A DNA stretch of 64,000 nucleotides, from contig CATNEN010000039.1 of the NCBI GenBank assembly GCA_950097015.1, positions 5,472,501-5,536,500 on the forward strand, read 5' to 3'. The position numbers were made by a program, and so were the translations under genes. This stretch comes from Macrostomum hystrix (taxonomy: Eukaryota > Platyhelminthes > Macrostomidae). This document shows positions 24,401 through 36,671 of this stretch, in pieces. Positions within the stretch are counted from its first letter, which is position 1; each line of letters begins with the position of its first letter. Below the pieces are notes generated by a model. The model made no database searches, had not been told where the DNA came from, and saw only the letters and a list, made by a program, of their open reading frames with translations.

Positions 24401-25202
24401 TAGCTAGTCTGCTTCGATATACGGGTTACAAATATGCGTATACTAAGTTCTTGGCATCACACTTTGCACTCGTGGTCGACGCTTGGGGCTTAAACTTTTC
24501 CGGTCTGCTGAGAAATTTTTATCTGACGTAAAAGTGTGTTATAAGTAATGCGGCTTTATCAACAGCTGGCAGCGCATGGGGCAGTTGCGTGCGTCCCTGC
24601 GGTCCACTCTTCGATTTCTGCGACCTCATGCGATTTTGGGGCCGATCCACTTTGTACAGTCCTTTTATGCGGCTGTTTGAGACGACTCTTTGAGTCGATT
24701 ATTTTGAATAACTTTATAGGGGAGGATTTCCTAGAAATTCGTAATTGCTTTTGTCAGCCAAGTCGAGAAAAAATTCAATCACGTTGAGAATCCCCATTCA
24801 CTGCAGTAGCAGCCACTGCCATAGAACTACCCTCGACCATAGATAAAAAGCCAAACAAGGAGAATTGCAAGCTGCACTCTCCTATGGCCATAGACTATAA
24901 TAAATTATGCTCTTCTCTCAATTCTCTGTCGTCTCACCAGCTCAGCTCTAATCAGCTCGCAACTTTTCTGTTTTCCAGCGGACCCGACTCGACCAGACGC
25001 TCCAGCCTTGGCCGAGGTCCAGTCGGAGATCGTGAAGCACATCTACCATCACCTGAGCGTCAAGGGCATGGCGCAGCACTTCAAGGAGGCCCAGGCTCTG
25101 CTAGAAGCGGTGTCCATCACAGACAAGGCCCGCCTGGAGATTCTGTTCTGCAGCCACCTCAGCTCCAGCGTCGACGAGTACATTAGAAGCCAGTTGGGTT
25201 GA
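18431..25202 (+). CDS. Nuclear-receptor ligand-binding-domain protein lacking a DNA-binding domain (NR0B/NR2E-like)
   Basis: Exons 18431-18486, 19298-20580 and 24979-25202 join in phase to 520 residues plus stop. Donors are AAAA-GTAAGT and CACGC-GTGAGT; acceptors are CATCTTCAG and TTTTCCAG. Start MMVYGHQ. Residues about 20-320 are low complexity: several poly-Gln blocks, an acidic Cys-rich patch (CNECDDCDM) and PLDLS at 239-243, matching the PxDLS CtBP corepressor motif. Residues about 320-520 look like a nuclear-receptor LBD: VADWLKKGADLVRTNGALF and LLCRAWPRILQLYMLEHNF (helix 3-5 signature), TYNLLRLAAIFTPDP (helix 8), VQSEIVKHIYHHL and FKEAQALLEAV (helices 9-10). The C-terminus VDEYIRSQLG is a poor AF-2 helix. 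No C4 zinc-finger DBD is encoded in these exons. By family knowledge this suggests a nuclear corepressor-type receptor like DAX-1/SHP, or a derived tailless-group receptor; subfamily uncertain. Intron 2 holds two minisatellites. Confidence 0.85.
20649..22945. repeat. 21-bp minisatellite array, about 108 units, in nuclear-receptor intron 2
   Basis: Units of mainly 21 bp built on GATTTGGGGAGCGCCACCAT, with length variants ending GGAATAGGGGGAG and GGATTTTTTGGGAG. Variant order recurs in blocks of several units, indicating higher-order duplication. The array begins about 65 bp after the donor at 20580. In transcript sense each unit contains GCCACCATGG, a perfect Kozak context and NcoI site. Open frames of several hundred codons in many frames on both strands are not genes. 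Confidence 0.97.
22977..23269. repeat. 24-bp minisatellite array, about 12 units, nuclear-receptor intron 2
   Basis: Units based on TTCTATCATGAAGTATACTT, alternating AAGTATACT and AAGTCTACT forms. It starts only about 30 bp after the end of the 21-bp array but shares no sequence with it. Confidence 0.95.
23270..24978. other. Rest of nuclear-receptor intron 2
   Basis: Unique intronic sequence with open frames of at most 140 codons, none resembling a protein. It ends in a strong polypyrimidine tract and CCAG acceptor before 24979. Confidence 0.6.
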
Positions 25203-25504
25203 AATTTATGAGAACTGCAACGCACTTAGTTCTGGCCAGTTTATCACAGAATAATGCAAAAACGAACTATATGAAACAAAGACTGATAATGACTAACAAA
25301 ACTTTACTATTTACAGTACTTGCATTGTCCAAGAGTAACCAGTCGCTGCTTTTTGTTGTCTAATCTCTGTCCGTATCTATGTTCCGTCTTTGTAGCACAA
25401 CATCTGTTAGTTATTTCTTAATTTGTTTGTTTGTTTGTTTGTTTATATTTATTTATTTTGTTATTCGAAACTACATTTCGAGCCAGGTTCTCGGATTAGC
25501 GAGT

Positions 25505-25510
25505 AATAAA
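25505..25510 (+). terminator. Candidate polyadenylation signal of the nuclear-receptor gene
   Basis: AATAAA about 300 bp after the stop codon at 25200-25202, following an AT-rich TTTG/ATTT tract. It is the first canonical hexamer I noticed downstream on this strand. Confidence 0.5.
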
Positions 25511-26199
25511 TCTGGAATTTCATTAACCCGTTGCCCAGAGATTGACTCATGACCAACTCTCAGCTTACAAGCTAAAATAGTTTGCAAATTCATCTGCCCA
25601 GTCTACTGCCGCAATGTCTGCGGGAGGATCCAATCTTCCCTCCTATATTTATGTTTTCGTTTCATTGTTGTTTTTGTCGGATACATTGTTTGAAAAGAAA
25701 TTAGTCCCGCATTATGTCCTGCATAACAGGCAAATTTTCAAATGTGTTTCTGCACTCTGAAATCGCTTGAATTTTTGTCATATCCACGTGTTTTTTAGTG
25801 ATTGTGTTTTTCTTCATTTCCTGTTCGTTCCACACAAACTCAACCCGCATTGTAGGTCGCATTGTCTTTAATGACAAGTGAATGCATGCAGTTTAAAACT
25901 GTACATTCTGGTAGCAATCAAAACCCGGCTTAATTCATTACTGGAACACTTTAAACCGGTACCGAGCCCCAATGTTTTACTCAGTGTCAATTCGCTTGTC
26001 GTCCACAATTCGCTCACATTTTACTCAGCATATCCCACAGGCCAGTTATTTTGTCTGTGACCATTGTCTATTACCGCTGTCTGTTGCTTAATTAATATAT
26101 TCCCGTATTTTGTCACGCTGCTTCAGCTTCTCAACTGTGAAAGTCTTTGGGTTGTCCTTCCGTGTCCAAATCTTATGGCCCGCCACTTATCCTGAAATA
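25511..26199. other. 3' flank of the nuclear-receptor gene, nothing recognised
   Basis: AT-rich unique sequence between the poly(A) signal and the next array. No coding or RNA signal seen. Confidence 0.5.
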
Positions 26200-27335
26200 T
26201 GATCTCCAACTCAATCTGATCCCCAACTCAATCTGATCCCCAACTCAATCTGATCCCCAACTCAATCTGATCCCCAACTCAATCTGATCCCCAACTCAAT
26301 CTGATCCCCAACTCAAACTGATCCCCAACTCAAACTGATCCCCAACTCAATCTGATCCCCAACTCAATCTGATCCCCAACTCAATCTGATCCCCAACTCA
26401 ATCTGATCCCCAACTCAAACTAATACCCAACACAATCTGATCCCCAACTCAATCTGATCCCCAACTCAAACTGATCCCCAACTCAAACTGATCCCCAACT
26501 CAAACTAATCCCCAACTCAAACTAATCCCCAACTCAAACTAATCCCCAACTCAAACTAATCCCCAACTCAAACTAATCCCCAACTCAATCCGATCCCAAC
26601 TCAATCTGATCCCCAACTCAATCTGATTCCCGACCCAATCTGATCCCCAACTTGAACTAATACCCACCTCAATCTTATCCTCAACTCAATCTGATTCCCG
26701 ACCCAATCTGATCCCCAACTTGAACTAATACCCACCTCAATCTTATCCTCAACTCAATCTGATTCCCGACCCAATCTGATCCCCAACTTGAACTTATCCC
26801 CAACTCAATCCGATCCCAACTCAATCTGATTCCCGACCCAATCTGATCCCCAACTTGAACTAATACCCACGTCAATCTTATCCTCAACTTAATCTGATTC
26901 CCGACCCAATCTGATCCCCAACTTGAACTTATCCCCAACTCAATCCGATCCCAACTCAATCTGATCCCCAACTCAATCTGATTCCCGACCCAATCTGATC
27001 CCCAACTTGAACTAATACCCACGTCAATCTTATCCCCAACTCAATCTGATTCCCGACCCAATCTGATCCCCAACTCAAACTGATCCCCAACTCAAACTGA
27101 TCCTCAACTCAAACTGATCCCCAACTCAAACTTATCCCCAACTCAATCCGATCCCAACTCAATCTGATCCCCAACTCAATCTGATTCCCGACCCAATCTG
27201 ATCCCCAACTTGAACTAATACCCAACTCAATCTTATCCTCAACTTAAACTAATCCCCAACTCAACCTGATCCCCAACTCAACCTGATCCCCAACTCAATC
27301 TGATCCTCAACTCCACCTGATCCCTAACTCAATAT
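26200..27335. repeat. 17-18-bp minisatellite array, about 63 units
   Basis: Units of CAACTCAATCTGATCCCC with many variants (CAAACTGATCC, CAAACTAATCC, CGACCCAATCTGATCC, CTTGAACTAATACC). A larger block combining several variants recurs in 26620-27060, so the right half has higher-order structure. Confidence 0.95.
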
Positions 27336-27545
27336 TTTCCTATTTATCCCAATTTGTGGTTATCTAATGGGATAAAGACTTGAAAAATGAACTTTTTGAG
27401 ATATAAACTGTTCAAGTCAATAAATAGTTTCTACAGTTATCCCACCAATGACTGTGCAAGAGTTTAACAAAGCTTCTTTTGGTGGAAATTGAGACAATCC
27501 AATCCACCCTGAGCAACTCCGCGCAGCTGCCCGTTTTCATTAGTT

Positions 27546-27620
27546 TTTTGCTTGTTTGTTTGTTTGCTTGTTTGTTTGTTTGTTTGTTTGTTTGTTTGTT
27601 TGTTTGTTTGTTTGTTTGTT
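27546..27620. repeat. (GTTT)n microsatellite
   Basis: About 18 copies of GTTT with one or two C interruptions. A shorter run of the same tetramer occurs near 25424-25443. Confidence 0.95.
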
Positions 27621-28165
27621 ACGCAAACGGCATCAGCTATTTTATTTCTATAATTGAATCATGCAAGACAGATTATTCAGCTTGTTGATTGTTGTTTTTC
27701 CGATAATAATAATTAATATTGTAGATGTGTGTTCACACACAGCACACAACACTCGCTTTGTGTGTATGATTTTCCGATGCTTTGGTGTCCTCAGCAGCTA
27801 ACAGTAAACAAAAGTGGCGATTCCTTTGTTTTTTCTTCAATATTAGCAGCTGGGGTTGCTTGCGAAACGTAGTTACAATCAAGGGTAAAATTAATTTTGG
27901 ACGAAGCCGAAAATATTTAATCACAGAGAATAGACTCAGTATCTGGCATTTGAAACAGTCCCATTTTCGCTTTCTAGCTCCTGAATTTATGAAACTACAT
28001 TCTTTACGTATAAATAATTTCCTTATGTAGATTTCAAAACTACGTTATTTATTTTTCCTTCTTTAATTCTCCACATTTTTATCCCATTCACGCCTGCCCT
28101 CTTCCCACTCATCGATTCACCTAAATTATCTTTAAATTCACACCTGTTCTCTCCCCCCTTATCAA
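27621..28165. other. Spacer with no recognisable feature
   Basis: AT-rich unique sequence with overlapping short open frames on both strands. Nothing supported. Confidence 0.5.
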
Positions 28166-28169
28166 ATCA

Positions 28170-30375
28170 ATTTATTTCTATTCCCACTCACACATTTCCT
28201 CTTCCAGTCATCAACTCCCTTATTTATATTCCCACTCACACATTTCCTCTTCCTCCTCATCAAGTCCCTAATTTCTATTCCCACGTACACATTTCCTCTT
28301 CCTCCTCATCAAATCACCTCATTTATATTCCCACTCACACATTTCCTCTTCCTCCTCATCAAGTCCCTCATTTCTATTCCCACTTACACATTTCCTCTTC
28401 CTCCTCATCAAATCACCTCATTTCTATTCCCACTCACACATTTCCTCTTCCTCCTCATCAAATCACCTCATTTCTATTCCCACTTACACATTTCCTCTTC
28501 CTCCTCATCAAGTCCCTCATTTCTATTCCCACTTACACATTTCCTCTTCCTCCTCATCAAATCACCTCATTTCTATTCCCACTCACACATTTCCTCTTCC
28601 TCCTCATCAAATCACCTCATTTCTATTCCCACTCACACATTTCCTCTTCCTCCTCATCAAATCACCTCATTTCTATTCCCACTTACACATTTCCTCTTCC
28701 TCCTCATCGAATCACCTCATTTCTATTCCCACTCACACATTTCCTCTTCCTCCTCATCGAATCACCTCATTTCTATTCCCACTTACACATTTCCTCTTCC
28801 TCCTCATCAAATCACCTCATTTCTATTCCCACTCACACATTTCCTCTTCCTCCTCATCAAATCACCTCATTTCTATTCCCACTTACACATTTCCTCTTCC
28901 TCCTCATCAAATCACCTCATTTCTATTCCCACTCACACATTTCCTCTTCCTCCTCATCAAATCACCTCATTTCTATTCCCACTCACACATTTCCTCTTCC
29001 TCCTCATCAAGTCCCTCATTTCTATTCCCACTTACACATTTCCTCTTCCTCCTCATCGAATCACCTCATTTCTATTCCCACTTAGACATTTCCTCTTCCT
29101 CCTCATCAAATCACCTCATTTCTATTCCCACTCACACATTTCCTCTTCCTCCTCATCGAATCACCTCATTTCTATTCCCATTCTCATCAAATCACCTCAT
29201 TTCTATTCCCACTTACACATTTCCTCTTCCTCCTCATCAAATCACCTCATTTCTATTCCCACTCACACATTTCCTCTTCCTCCTCATCAAATCACCTCAT
29301 TTCTATTCCCACTCACACATTTCCTCTTCCTCCTCATCAAATCACCTCATTTCTATTCCCACTCACACATTTCCTCTTCCTCCTCATCAAATCACCTCAT
29401 TTCTATTCCCACTCACACATTTCCTCTTCCTCCTCATCGAATCACCTCATTTCTATTCCCACTCACACATTTCCTCTTCCTCCTCATCGAATCACCTCAT
29501 TTCTATTCCCACTCACACATTTCCTCTTCCTCCTCATCAAATCACCTCATTTCTATTCCCACTCACACATTTCCTCTTCCTCCTCATCGAATCACCTCAT
29601 TTCTATTCCCATTCTCATCAAATCACCTCATTTCTATTCCCACTCACACATTTCCTCTTCCTCCTCATCAAATCACCTCATTTCTATTCCCACTTACACA
29701 TTTCCTCTTCCTCCTCATCAAATCACCTCATTTCTATTCCCACTCACACATTTCCTCTTCCTCCTCATCAAATCACCTCATTTCTATTCCCACTTACACA
29801 TTTCCTCTTCCTCCTCATCAAATCACCTCATTTCTATTCCCACTTACACATTTCCTCTTCCTCCTCATCAAATCACCTCATTTCTATTCCCACTCACACA
29901 TTTCCTCTTCCTCCTCATCAAATCACCTCATTTCTATTCCCACTCACACATTTCCTCTTCCTCCTCATCAAATCACCTCATTTCTATTCCCACTCACACA
30001 TTTCCTCTTCCTCCTCATCAAATCACCTCATTTCTATTCCCACTCACACATTTCCTCTTCCTCCTCATCAAATCACCTCATTTCTATTCCCACTTACACA
30101 TTTCCTCTTCCTCCTCATCAAATCACCTCATTTCTATTCCCACTCACACATTTCCTCTTCCTCCTCATCAAATCACCTCATTTCTATTCCCACTTACACA
30201 TTTCCTCTTCCTCCTCATCAAATCACCTCATTTCTATTCCCACTTACACATTTCCTCTTCCTCCTCATCAAGTCACCTCATTTCTATTCCCACTTACACA
30301 TTTCCTCTTCCTCCTCATCAAATCACCTCATTTCTATTCCCATTCTCATCAAATCACCTCATTTCTATTCCCATT
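28170..30375. repeat. 50-bp polypyrimidine minisatellite array, about 44 units
   Basis: Units of 50 bp contain TTTCCTCTTCCTCCTCATCA, then TCACCTCATTTCTATTCCCA and ACTCACACA or ACTTACACA. The plus strand is almost purine-free over 2.2 kb apart from scattered A. Shortened units that skip the CTCTTCC part occur near 29180, 29610 and 30345. Confidence 0.97.
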
Positions 30376-31689
30376 CACGCCTGTCCTCTTCTCCTGTCAG
30401 CAACTCACGTCAAATTAATTCTCTTCCGAATTTCAATTTTTTGAGCCAACAATCAAGCCTCCTCAGTCGGCCTTCCTGTTGAATGAAGTCGGTTTCTCAG
30501 TCTGGTCTTTTTACACTGCAGCACGCAAGCTTATTCCTGACAGTGCTTGTTGGCCATTCATTTGTAATAACAGTCGGAGTGTCCCGCTATAGCTCAGAAT
30601 TCCATCAACTGCAGGGCGCCCCATTCGCAGCTTTGCTAGCAGACTTTGAGCTTGAGGACAGGAAAGGAGAGAATCCATGACACAATCCAGTTCCATGACT
30701 CATTTATCATCACTCAAGTCTGTCTGTCTGCCCCCCCAACCCCGAAAACAAAAGTTCAGGTCGCACTGAAAAAAGCGTTCGCTTAAACTTGCTGTTTCCA
30801 CAAAGATTTACTCTGCACTCCTCCGCCACCAATTAGAGTCAATCATCTTGCCAAGATTAATCAACTCTTCATAAGGTACTTTGGCTTGCTACGAGTGCAC
30901 GCAGTAGATGAAAATTTAACAAATCACCGATTCTTAATAACTCGCCATTTGTCCATCCAATTTGAAAGCAACTTAAAAAAAACACATTTTTTGCAGCGAA
31001 ACAATAAAAAACAAATGAATTATAGATAGAACTGAGGCCACTCCATGGATAGAGCGCGTGATCGAAGCCCTATGCACTTTAGGCGTGTTGTCTGCCTCCG
31101 TCGCTATAAATAGAGTCGCACTAGGCGTGGACGCACTTTAGGGTGAAGGGGGGATCGCTGTTTTCCGCGCACTTTTCTAATCCCAATTCCCCAACCGGTT
31201 TTGTCCCCACTTCCCCCCAATCCATTTTCTTCCTTACCTCTTCCCATTGCCAGCCTGGCTTCCCATAGCCGCCGCGGCTCCCAAGCGGATTTAGGGGGGA
31301 GGGGGGTAAAGGGCTCGCGTTGCTAGGGCGCCTAAATTTGGGCAGGCAGGGCCAAGAGCCGAAAGGCAATCAATCTTTCACTGGTCCGCGTGCACTTTTC
31401 CAGCCTCGGCTTCGGCCCAGCACTCCGGTCACAAGCATCCGCCCAGCCTCCGCAGTGATCGAAGCAGCGAGGCAGACTGTGCACAAGTGCAGACCTACAC
31501 CAGATCTCTAACTAAGCCAGTCTGTGACTTCCAAGAAAATTGGAATGAACTTTTGCAGCTAACTTTCGGAGGAATTTAGCTAGACTTAATGCCTGGTAGT
31601 GTGCGCGGCTAGTCTTGAAGTTGAAAATGGAAACAGAAGGAGTGAAGTGACAACAGCTTGTGACTGTGATAGAACTGGGGCTGGAGCTA
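30376..31689. other. Unique region with a weak promoter-like element
   Basis: Non-repetitive 1.3 kb. Open frames are short (at most 82 codons) and match nothing. A TATAAATA occurs at 31105-31112, flanked by two copies of a GCACTTTAGG-containing segment, but no gene could be defined after it. Confidence 0.45.
31105..31112 (+). promoter_or_regulatory. TATA-like element of unknown use
   Basis: GCTATAAATAGAG is a good match to a metazoan TATA box, but no convincing open frame or splice structure follows within 1 kb on the plus strand. It may serve a non-coding transcript or be chance. Confidence 0.2.
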
Positions 31690-32628
31690 ATGTGAAGTTT
31701 CGGGGGCGTGAAGTTCTGGAGCGTGAAGTTTCGGTAATGTGAATTTTCGGTGGTGTGAAGTTTCGGTGGTGTGAAGTTTCGTGGGGGTGAAGTTTCGGGG
31801 AGTGAAGTTTCGGTGGTGTGAAGTTTCGGGGAGAGAAGTTTCGGGGAGTGAAGTTTCGGTAGTGTGAAGTTTCGGGGAGTGAAGTTTCGGTGGTGTGAAG
31901 TTTCGTGGGGGTGAAGTTTCGGGGAGTGAAGTTTCGGGGAGTGAAGTTTCGGTGGTGTGAAGTTTCGGGGAGTGAAGTTTCGGTGGTGTGAAGTTTCGAT
32001 GGTGTGAATTTTCGGGGAGTGAAGTTTCGGGGAGTGAAGTTTCGGTGGTGTGAAGTTTCGGTGTGTGAAGTTTCGTGGGGGTGAAGTTTCGGGGAGAGAA
32101 GTTTCGGGGAGTGAAGTTTCGGTGGGGTGAATTTTCGGGGAGTGAAGTTTCGGTGGTGTGAAGTTTCGTGGGGGTGAAGTTTCGGGGAGTGAAGTTTCGG
32201 TGGTGTGAAGTTTCGGGGAGTGAAGTTTCGGTGGTGTGAAGTTTCGTGGGGGTGAAGTTTCGGGGAGTGAAGTTTCGGTGGTGTGAAGTTTCGGGGAGAG
32301 AAGTTTCGGGGAGTGAAGTTTCGGTAGTGTGAAGTTTCGGGGAGTGAAGTTTCGGTGGTGTGAAGTTTCGTGGGGGTGAAGTTTCGGGGAGTGAAGTTTC
32401 GGGGAGTGAAGTTTCGGTGGTGTGAAGTTTCGATGGTGTGAATTTTCGGGGAGTGAAGTTTCGGGGAGTGAAGTTTCGGTGGTGTGAAGTTTCGGTGTGT
32501 GAAGTTTCGTGGGGGTGAAGTTTCGGGGAGTGAAGTTTCGGGGAGTGAAGTTTCGGTGGTGTGAAGTTTCGGTGGTGTGAATTTTCGGGGAGTGAAGTTT
32601 CGGTGGTGTGAAGTTTCGTGGAGGTGAA
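31690..32628. repeat. 15-17-bp minisatellite array, about 60 units
   Basis: Alternation of GTGAAGTTTCGGGGA and GTGAAGTTTCGGTGGT, with GTGAAGTTTCGTGGGG variants. Long blocks of units recur in the same order (for example near 31760-32090 and 32240-32530), indicating higher-order duplication. Minus-strand open frames rich in HRNFTPPKLHSP are repeat translations. Confidence 0.96.
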
Positions 32629-33256
32629 CATGGTTCTTGGTTCTTGTTGAATAAGTTGACATGGTTCTTGTTGAATAAGTTGACATGGTTCTTGTTGAAT
32701 AAGTTGACATGGTTCTTGTTGAATAAGTTGACATGGTTCTTGTTGAATAAGTTGACATGGTTCTTGTTGAATAAGTTGACATGGTTCTTGTTGAATAAGT
32801 TGACATGGTTCTTGTTGAATAAGTTGACATGGTTCTTGTTGAATAAGTTGACATGGTTCTTGTTGAATAAGTTGACATGGTTCTTGTTGAATAAGTTGAC
32901 ATGGTTCTTGTTGAATAAGTTGACATGGTTCTTGTTGAATAAGTTGACATGGTTCTTGTTGAATAAGTTGACATGGTTCTTGTTGAATAAGTTGACATGG
33001 TTCTTGTTGAATAAGTTGACATGGTTCTTGTTGAATAAGTTGACATGGTTCTTGTTGAATAAGTTGACATGGTTCTTGTTGAATAAGTTGACATGGTTCT
33101 TGTTGAATAAGTTGACATGGTTCTTGTTGAATAAGTTGACATGGTTCTTGTTGAATAAGTTGACATGGTTCTTGTTGAATAAGTTGACATGGTTCTTGTT
33201 GAATAAGTTGACTTGGTTCTTGTTGAATAAGTTGACATGGTTCTTGTTGAATAAAT
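32629..33256. repeat. 24-bp minisatellite array, about 26 units, very homogeneous
   Basis: Units of 24 bp around TTCTTGTTGAATAAGTTGAC. Almost all copies are identical (one ACTTGG variant near 33210), suggesting recent expansion. It directly abuts the preceding 15-17-bp array with no spacer. Confidence 0.97.
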
Positions 33257-34397
33257 TCACCTCAATTTTTTCCATCTTTACTGTTTCGAATTCGAACTTT
33301 CTACCTCTACGTCCTTTCATTGCAACTAAACCTTGATTATATGACATTTTGAGACAATTTTGAGAACACCTGAAAAGCAATCACAGATCATTCAGTCAGG
33401 CTGTCGCAAAGGGCAATACATGACAAAGTCTAAAAACTAAATTCTGCTTTCTAATTGGATTTGAAGAGAACAGAATTCGTTGAAAGGAAATACAGGAAAC
33501 TGTCCGAGCGGGTTTCACATGGCGCAGCGCAGTCTTGTGTTCAGGTGCATGCGGAAATGGCGTGATGGGATCGCAAATGGGAACGCGAGGCAGGAATATA
33601 TTATTGGCTTAATAGACAGGAGGAAATCAAAGGCCGCCGTGAAAGTACTCTCGTACTCTCTAACTCTCTGCTCTTGGAATTCTTATTTTCTTTCCAAAAT
33701 CTCTGCAGTTTCTTCCCATTCTGTCGTGCACCGAATTCTGTTATTTGTTAAATTTTGTTGTTACGTTTTAATTGTATGGAGTCGATCTATTTATAGTTGG
33801 TGATGAATCTAAAGGGAGAGTAAGGTTTAGGAAATGTTAAACAATACCAAAGAAGGCTCATTTTTATCCCAAATGCATGACGGATCCCGATATTCATCCT
33901 TTTGTTGTGCTAAAAATGAATTCAATTCGCTATTGTTATCACTTCGTAATTATTCTAGGACATGCAAGCACTTTTGATTGCTGTCCGCTAGAAACTCACC
34001 GCATCCGTACTCAACAGAAAAATTGCCAACACTTCACTGAGTTGCAACAGCAGTCTTGGCAACCGTTCAAAACATGGCCACCGTACCCCCTTTCAATTCT
34101 CGCCATCGATGAGGAAACTGGGACCAATCGCGATGCACTTTTATATGCAACAACAAGAGCAAAACAAATGCATAGCGTCTTTGGAAGCTGAGTACAGCCG
34201 AATGCAGAGTACTCAGGCCTAACGATTACCTGTCCAGTATTCTGAGTTGAGAGTTTGACACTAGTTAAGCTCATATCGTGACGTCATTGGCGACGTTAAG
34301 CGGAGTCGAAGCGTGAAGTTTATATTTATATATTACAGGATATTCCATTGGTATGGGATAATAGACGGGATTTAGCCTCAGTGGCCTATGAAATAAG
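33257..34397. other. Unique region, nothing recognised
   Basis: Plus-strand open frames of 107 and 104 codons (33480-33803 and 33877-34191) show no recognisable domain. I found no convincing splice partners and leave the region unannotated. Confidence 0.5.
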
Positions 34398-34770
34398 GAC
34401 AGGTGAGCTGAGATATGGCATGAGATAATGACAGGTGATATGAGATATGGCATGAGATAATGACAGTTGAGATGAGATATGGCATGAGATAATGACAGGT
34501 GATATGAGATATGGCATGAGATAATGACAGTTGAGATGAGATATGGCATGAGATAATGACAGTTGAGATGAGATATGGCATGAGATAATGACAGTTGAGA
34601 TGAGATATGGCATGAGATAATGACAGGTGAGATAAGATATGGCATGAGATAATGACAGTTGAGATGAGATATGGCATGAGATAATGACAGGTGAGATGAG
34701 ATATGGCATGAGATAATGACAGGTGAGATAAGATATGGCATGAGATAAAGACAGGTGACATGAGATCGGG
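34398..34770. repeat. 32-bp minisatellite array, about 11 units
   Basis: Units around GATATGGCATGAGATAATGA, with GACAGTTGAGATGA or GACAGGTGAGATAA. Minus-strand open frames of up to 198 codons are repeat translations. Confidence 0.95.
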
Positions 34771-35484
34771 AATGCACGCCATAAGAGATAAGAACTAAAA
34801 GTAAAGAACAATTGATAATTAAAATAAATAAAAAACAGACAGTGAGATATAGGTGACTTAAAGACATGAGAAAAATGAAGCGTTATATGGCATGGCATTG
34901 TTAATTTGTTACCATTACCATATCAAGTGAAGACTTAAAGTGCGCCAATCCTACCCAGTGCCCACCCACCGGTCCCTGTTTACGAGTTCTCAATAAAAGT
35001 ACAAGCGCAGTGGCTGTGGATTCAGCTGGCCCTGCCGACAATGGCAACTGCTTAGTGTTGCTGTCATACAGTCTGTAATGCAGGCACAGTCGATATGTAC
35101 TTTTTAGCAAACACAAATTTACGTTCTCTAAACCGCTTGCCCTTTAGAAGAGTATAAATTTAAAAGTGCAAAACTGAATCTGGCATTATTCTATGGCTGT
35201 TCGAATCTGACATTATTCTAGATGTTCGATAGATGCTAGCTATATAAGTCCTTACCTACGCTTGCCGAATATGTACTGTTAGGAATGGTAAATTATGTAA
35301 ACGGAATGTTCAATCACGTAATGAGTAAATACGGAAAAGTGCAATTTAAAAGTGGAATTCGTGATCTTAGCCAATTATGCAAATTTGGTAATATTTAATC
35401 TTAGGAATGTATAGTATTGGCATTGGCCAATCGTGAAACTGTGTATGTAATCTTTCGAGTGTGTAATCTAGAAATGTGAAATTT
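34771..35484. other. Unique spacer, nothing recognised
   Basis: AT-rich, no coding signal. The right end contains degenerate relatives of the next array's unit (GTGTAATC, GGAATG). Confidence 0.5.
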
Positions 35485-35998
35485 CGGAAATGTGTTATCT
35501 TGGGAATGTGTAATATTGGGAATGTGTAATATTGGGAATGTTTAATATTGGGAATGTGTAATATTGGGAATGTGTAATATTGGGAATGTGTAATATTGGG
35601 AATGTGTAATATTGGGAATGTGTAATATTGGGAATTTGTAATAATGCAATGTGTAATGTTGGGAATGTGTAATGGTGGGAATGTGTAATGTTGGGAATGT
35701 GTAATGTTGGGAATGTGTAATATTGGGAATGTGTAATATTGGGAATTTGTAATAATGCAATGTGTAATGTTGGGAATGTGTAATATTGGGAATGTGTAAT
35801 ATTGGGAATGTGTAATATTGGGAATATGTAATATTGGGAATGTGTAATGTTGGGAATGTGTAATATTGGGAAAGTGTAATATTGGGAATTTGTAATAATG
35901 GAATGTGTAATGTTGGGAATGTTTAATATTGGGAATGTGTAATATTGGGAATGTGTAATATTGGGAATGTGTAATATTGGGAATGTGTAATATTGGGT
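35485..35998. repeat. 16-bp minisatellite array, about 31 units
   Basis: Units of GGGAATGTGTAATATT. A longer block ending in GGGAATTTGTAATAATG recurs three times (near 35630, 35745 and 35890). Confidence 0.95.
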
Positions 35999-36671
35999 AA
36001 TGTGTTGTCGAGAAAATTTGGAATTCGTAATTAGAATTGTTAAGTTATGGCACGGTAAGAATATTGTGTAGCAGTTATTAATTAAGTGAGCATGAGCATG
36101 TCACTTTGAGATTAAATCACTACACCTGGCAATGCAAAAACTCCACCTGAAAACAGTCTCAACAAGAGAAGAAAGCTTGTTTAACAATCCAGGCAACACA
36201 GCAAGGATAAGGTACAATGGCCCTACAAATGGGCCCACCTGACCATGGCGGGATTCGGCTAGCATCAACAGCAATAAAATGCGGCTGGGGCCAAGTAAAA
36301 GTACAAATCCCAGACCCAAAGCCGGACCCTGGGCCCAGGCCCAGCTATTAACAGTTGTCTGCAGCAGTTCTCTTTCACAGAGCAGAAGGAACTGGGGCTA
36401 ATATGATGAAACATATGATGAAACACGCTCACATATTGTAAAATTGTTTATAACCTGAAGTAGGAGCCTCCCCCAGCTAGTCGTGCCCCCAGCTAGCACG
36501 TGACAGTGGACAAAAAGAGAGAATAAAAGTACATTCCATAATATGAGCGTGACTCACACTCACACACGCCCAGTTCATTCTGGCTGAGGCTAAAAAGTAA
36601 AATGCACTTGAAATAAATTGCACCTAAAAGCATATTTTAAGCATTCTGGGAGCTGCACAGCTAAAATAAAT
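35999..36671. other. Unique spacer, nothing recognised
   Basis: Contains a 72-codon hydrophobic minus-strand open frame (36101-36319) without family similarity. No feature supported. Confidence 0.45.

Noticed and set aside
31512-33380. Minus-strand open frame of 622 codons with NLFNKNHV and HRNFTPPKLHSP repeats
   Set aside because: It spans two unrelated minisatellites and all its length comes from them.
34271-34898. Minus-strand open frames rich in SHAISHLNCHYLMPYLI
   Set aside because: Translation of a 32-bp minisatellite; hydrophobicity is incidental.
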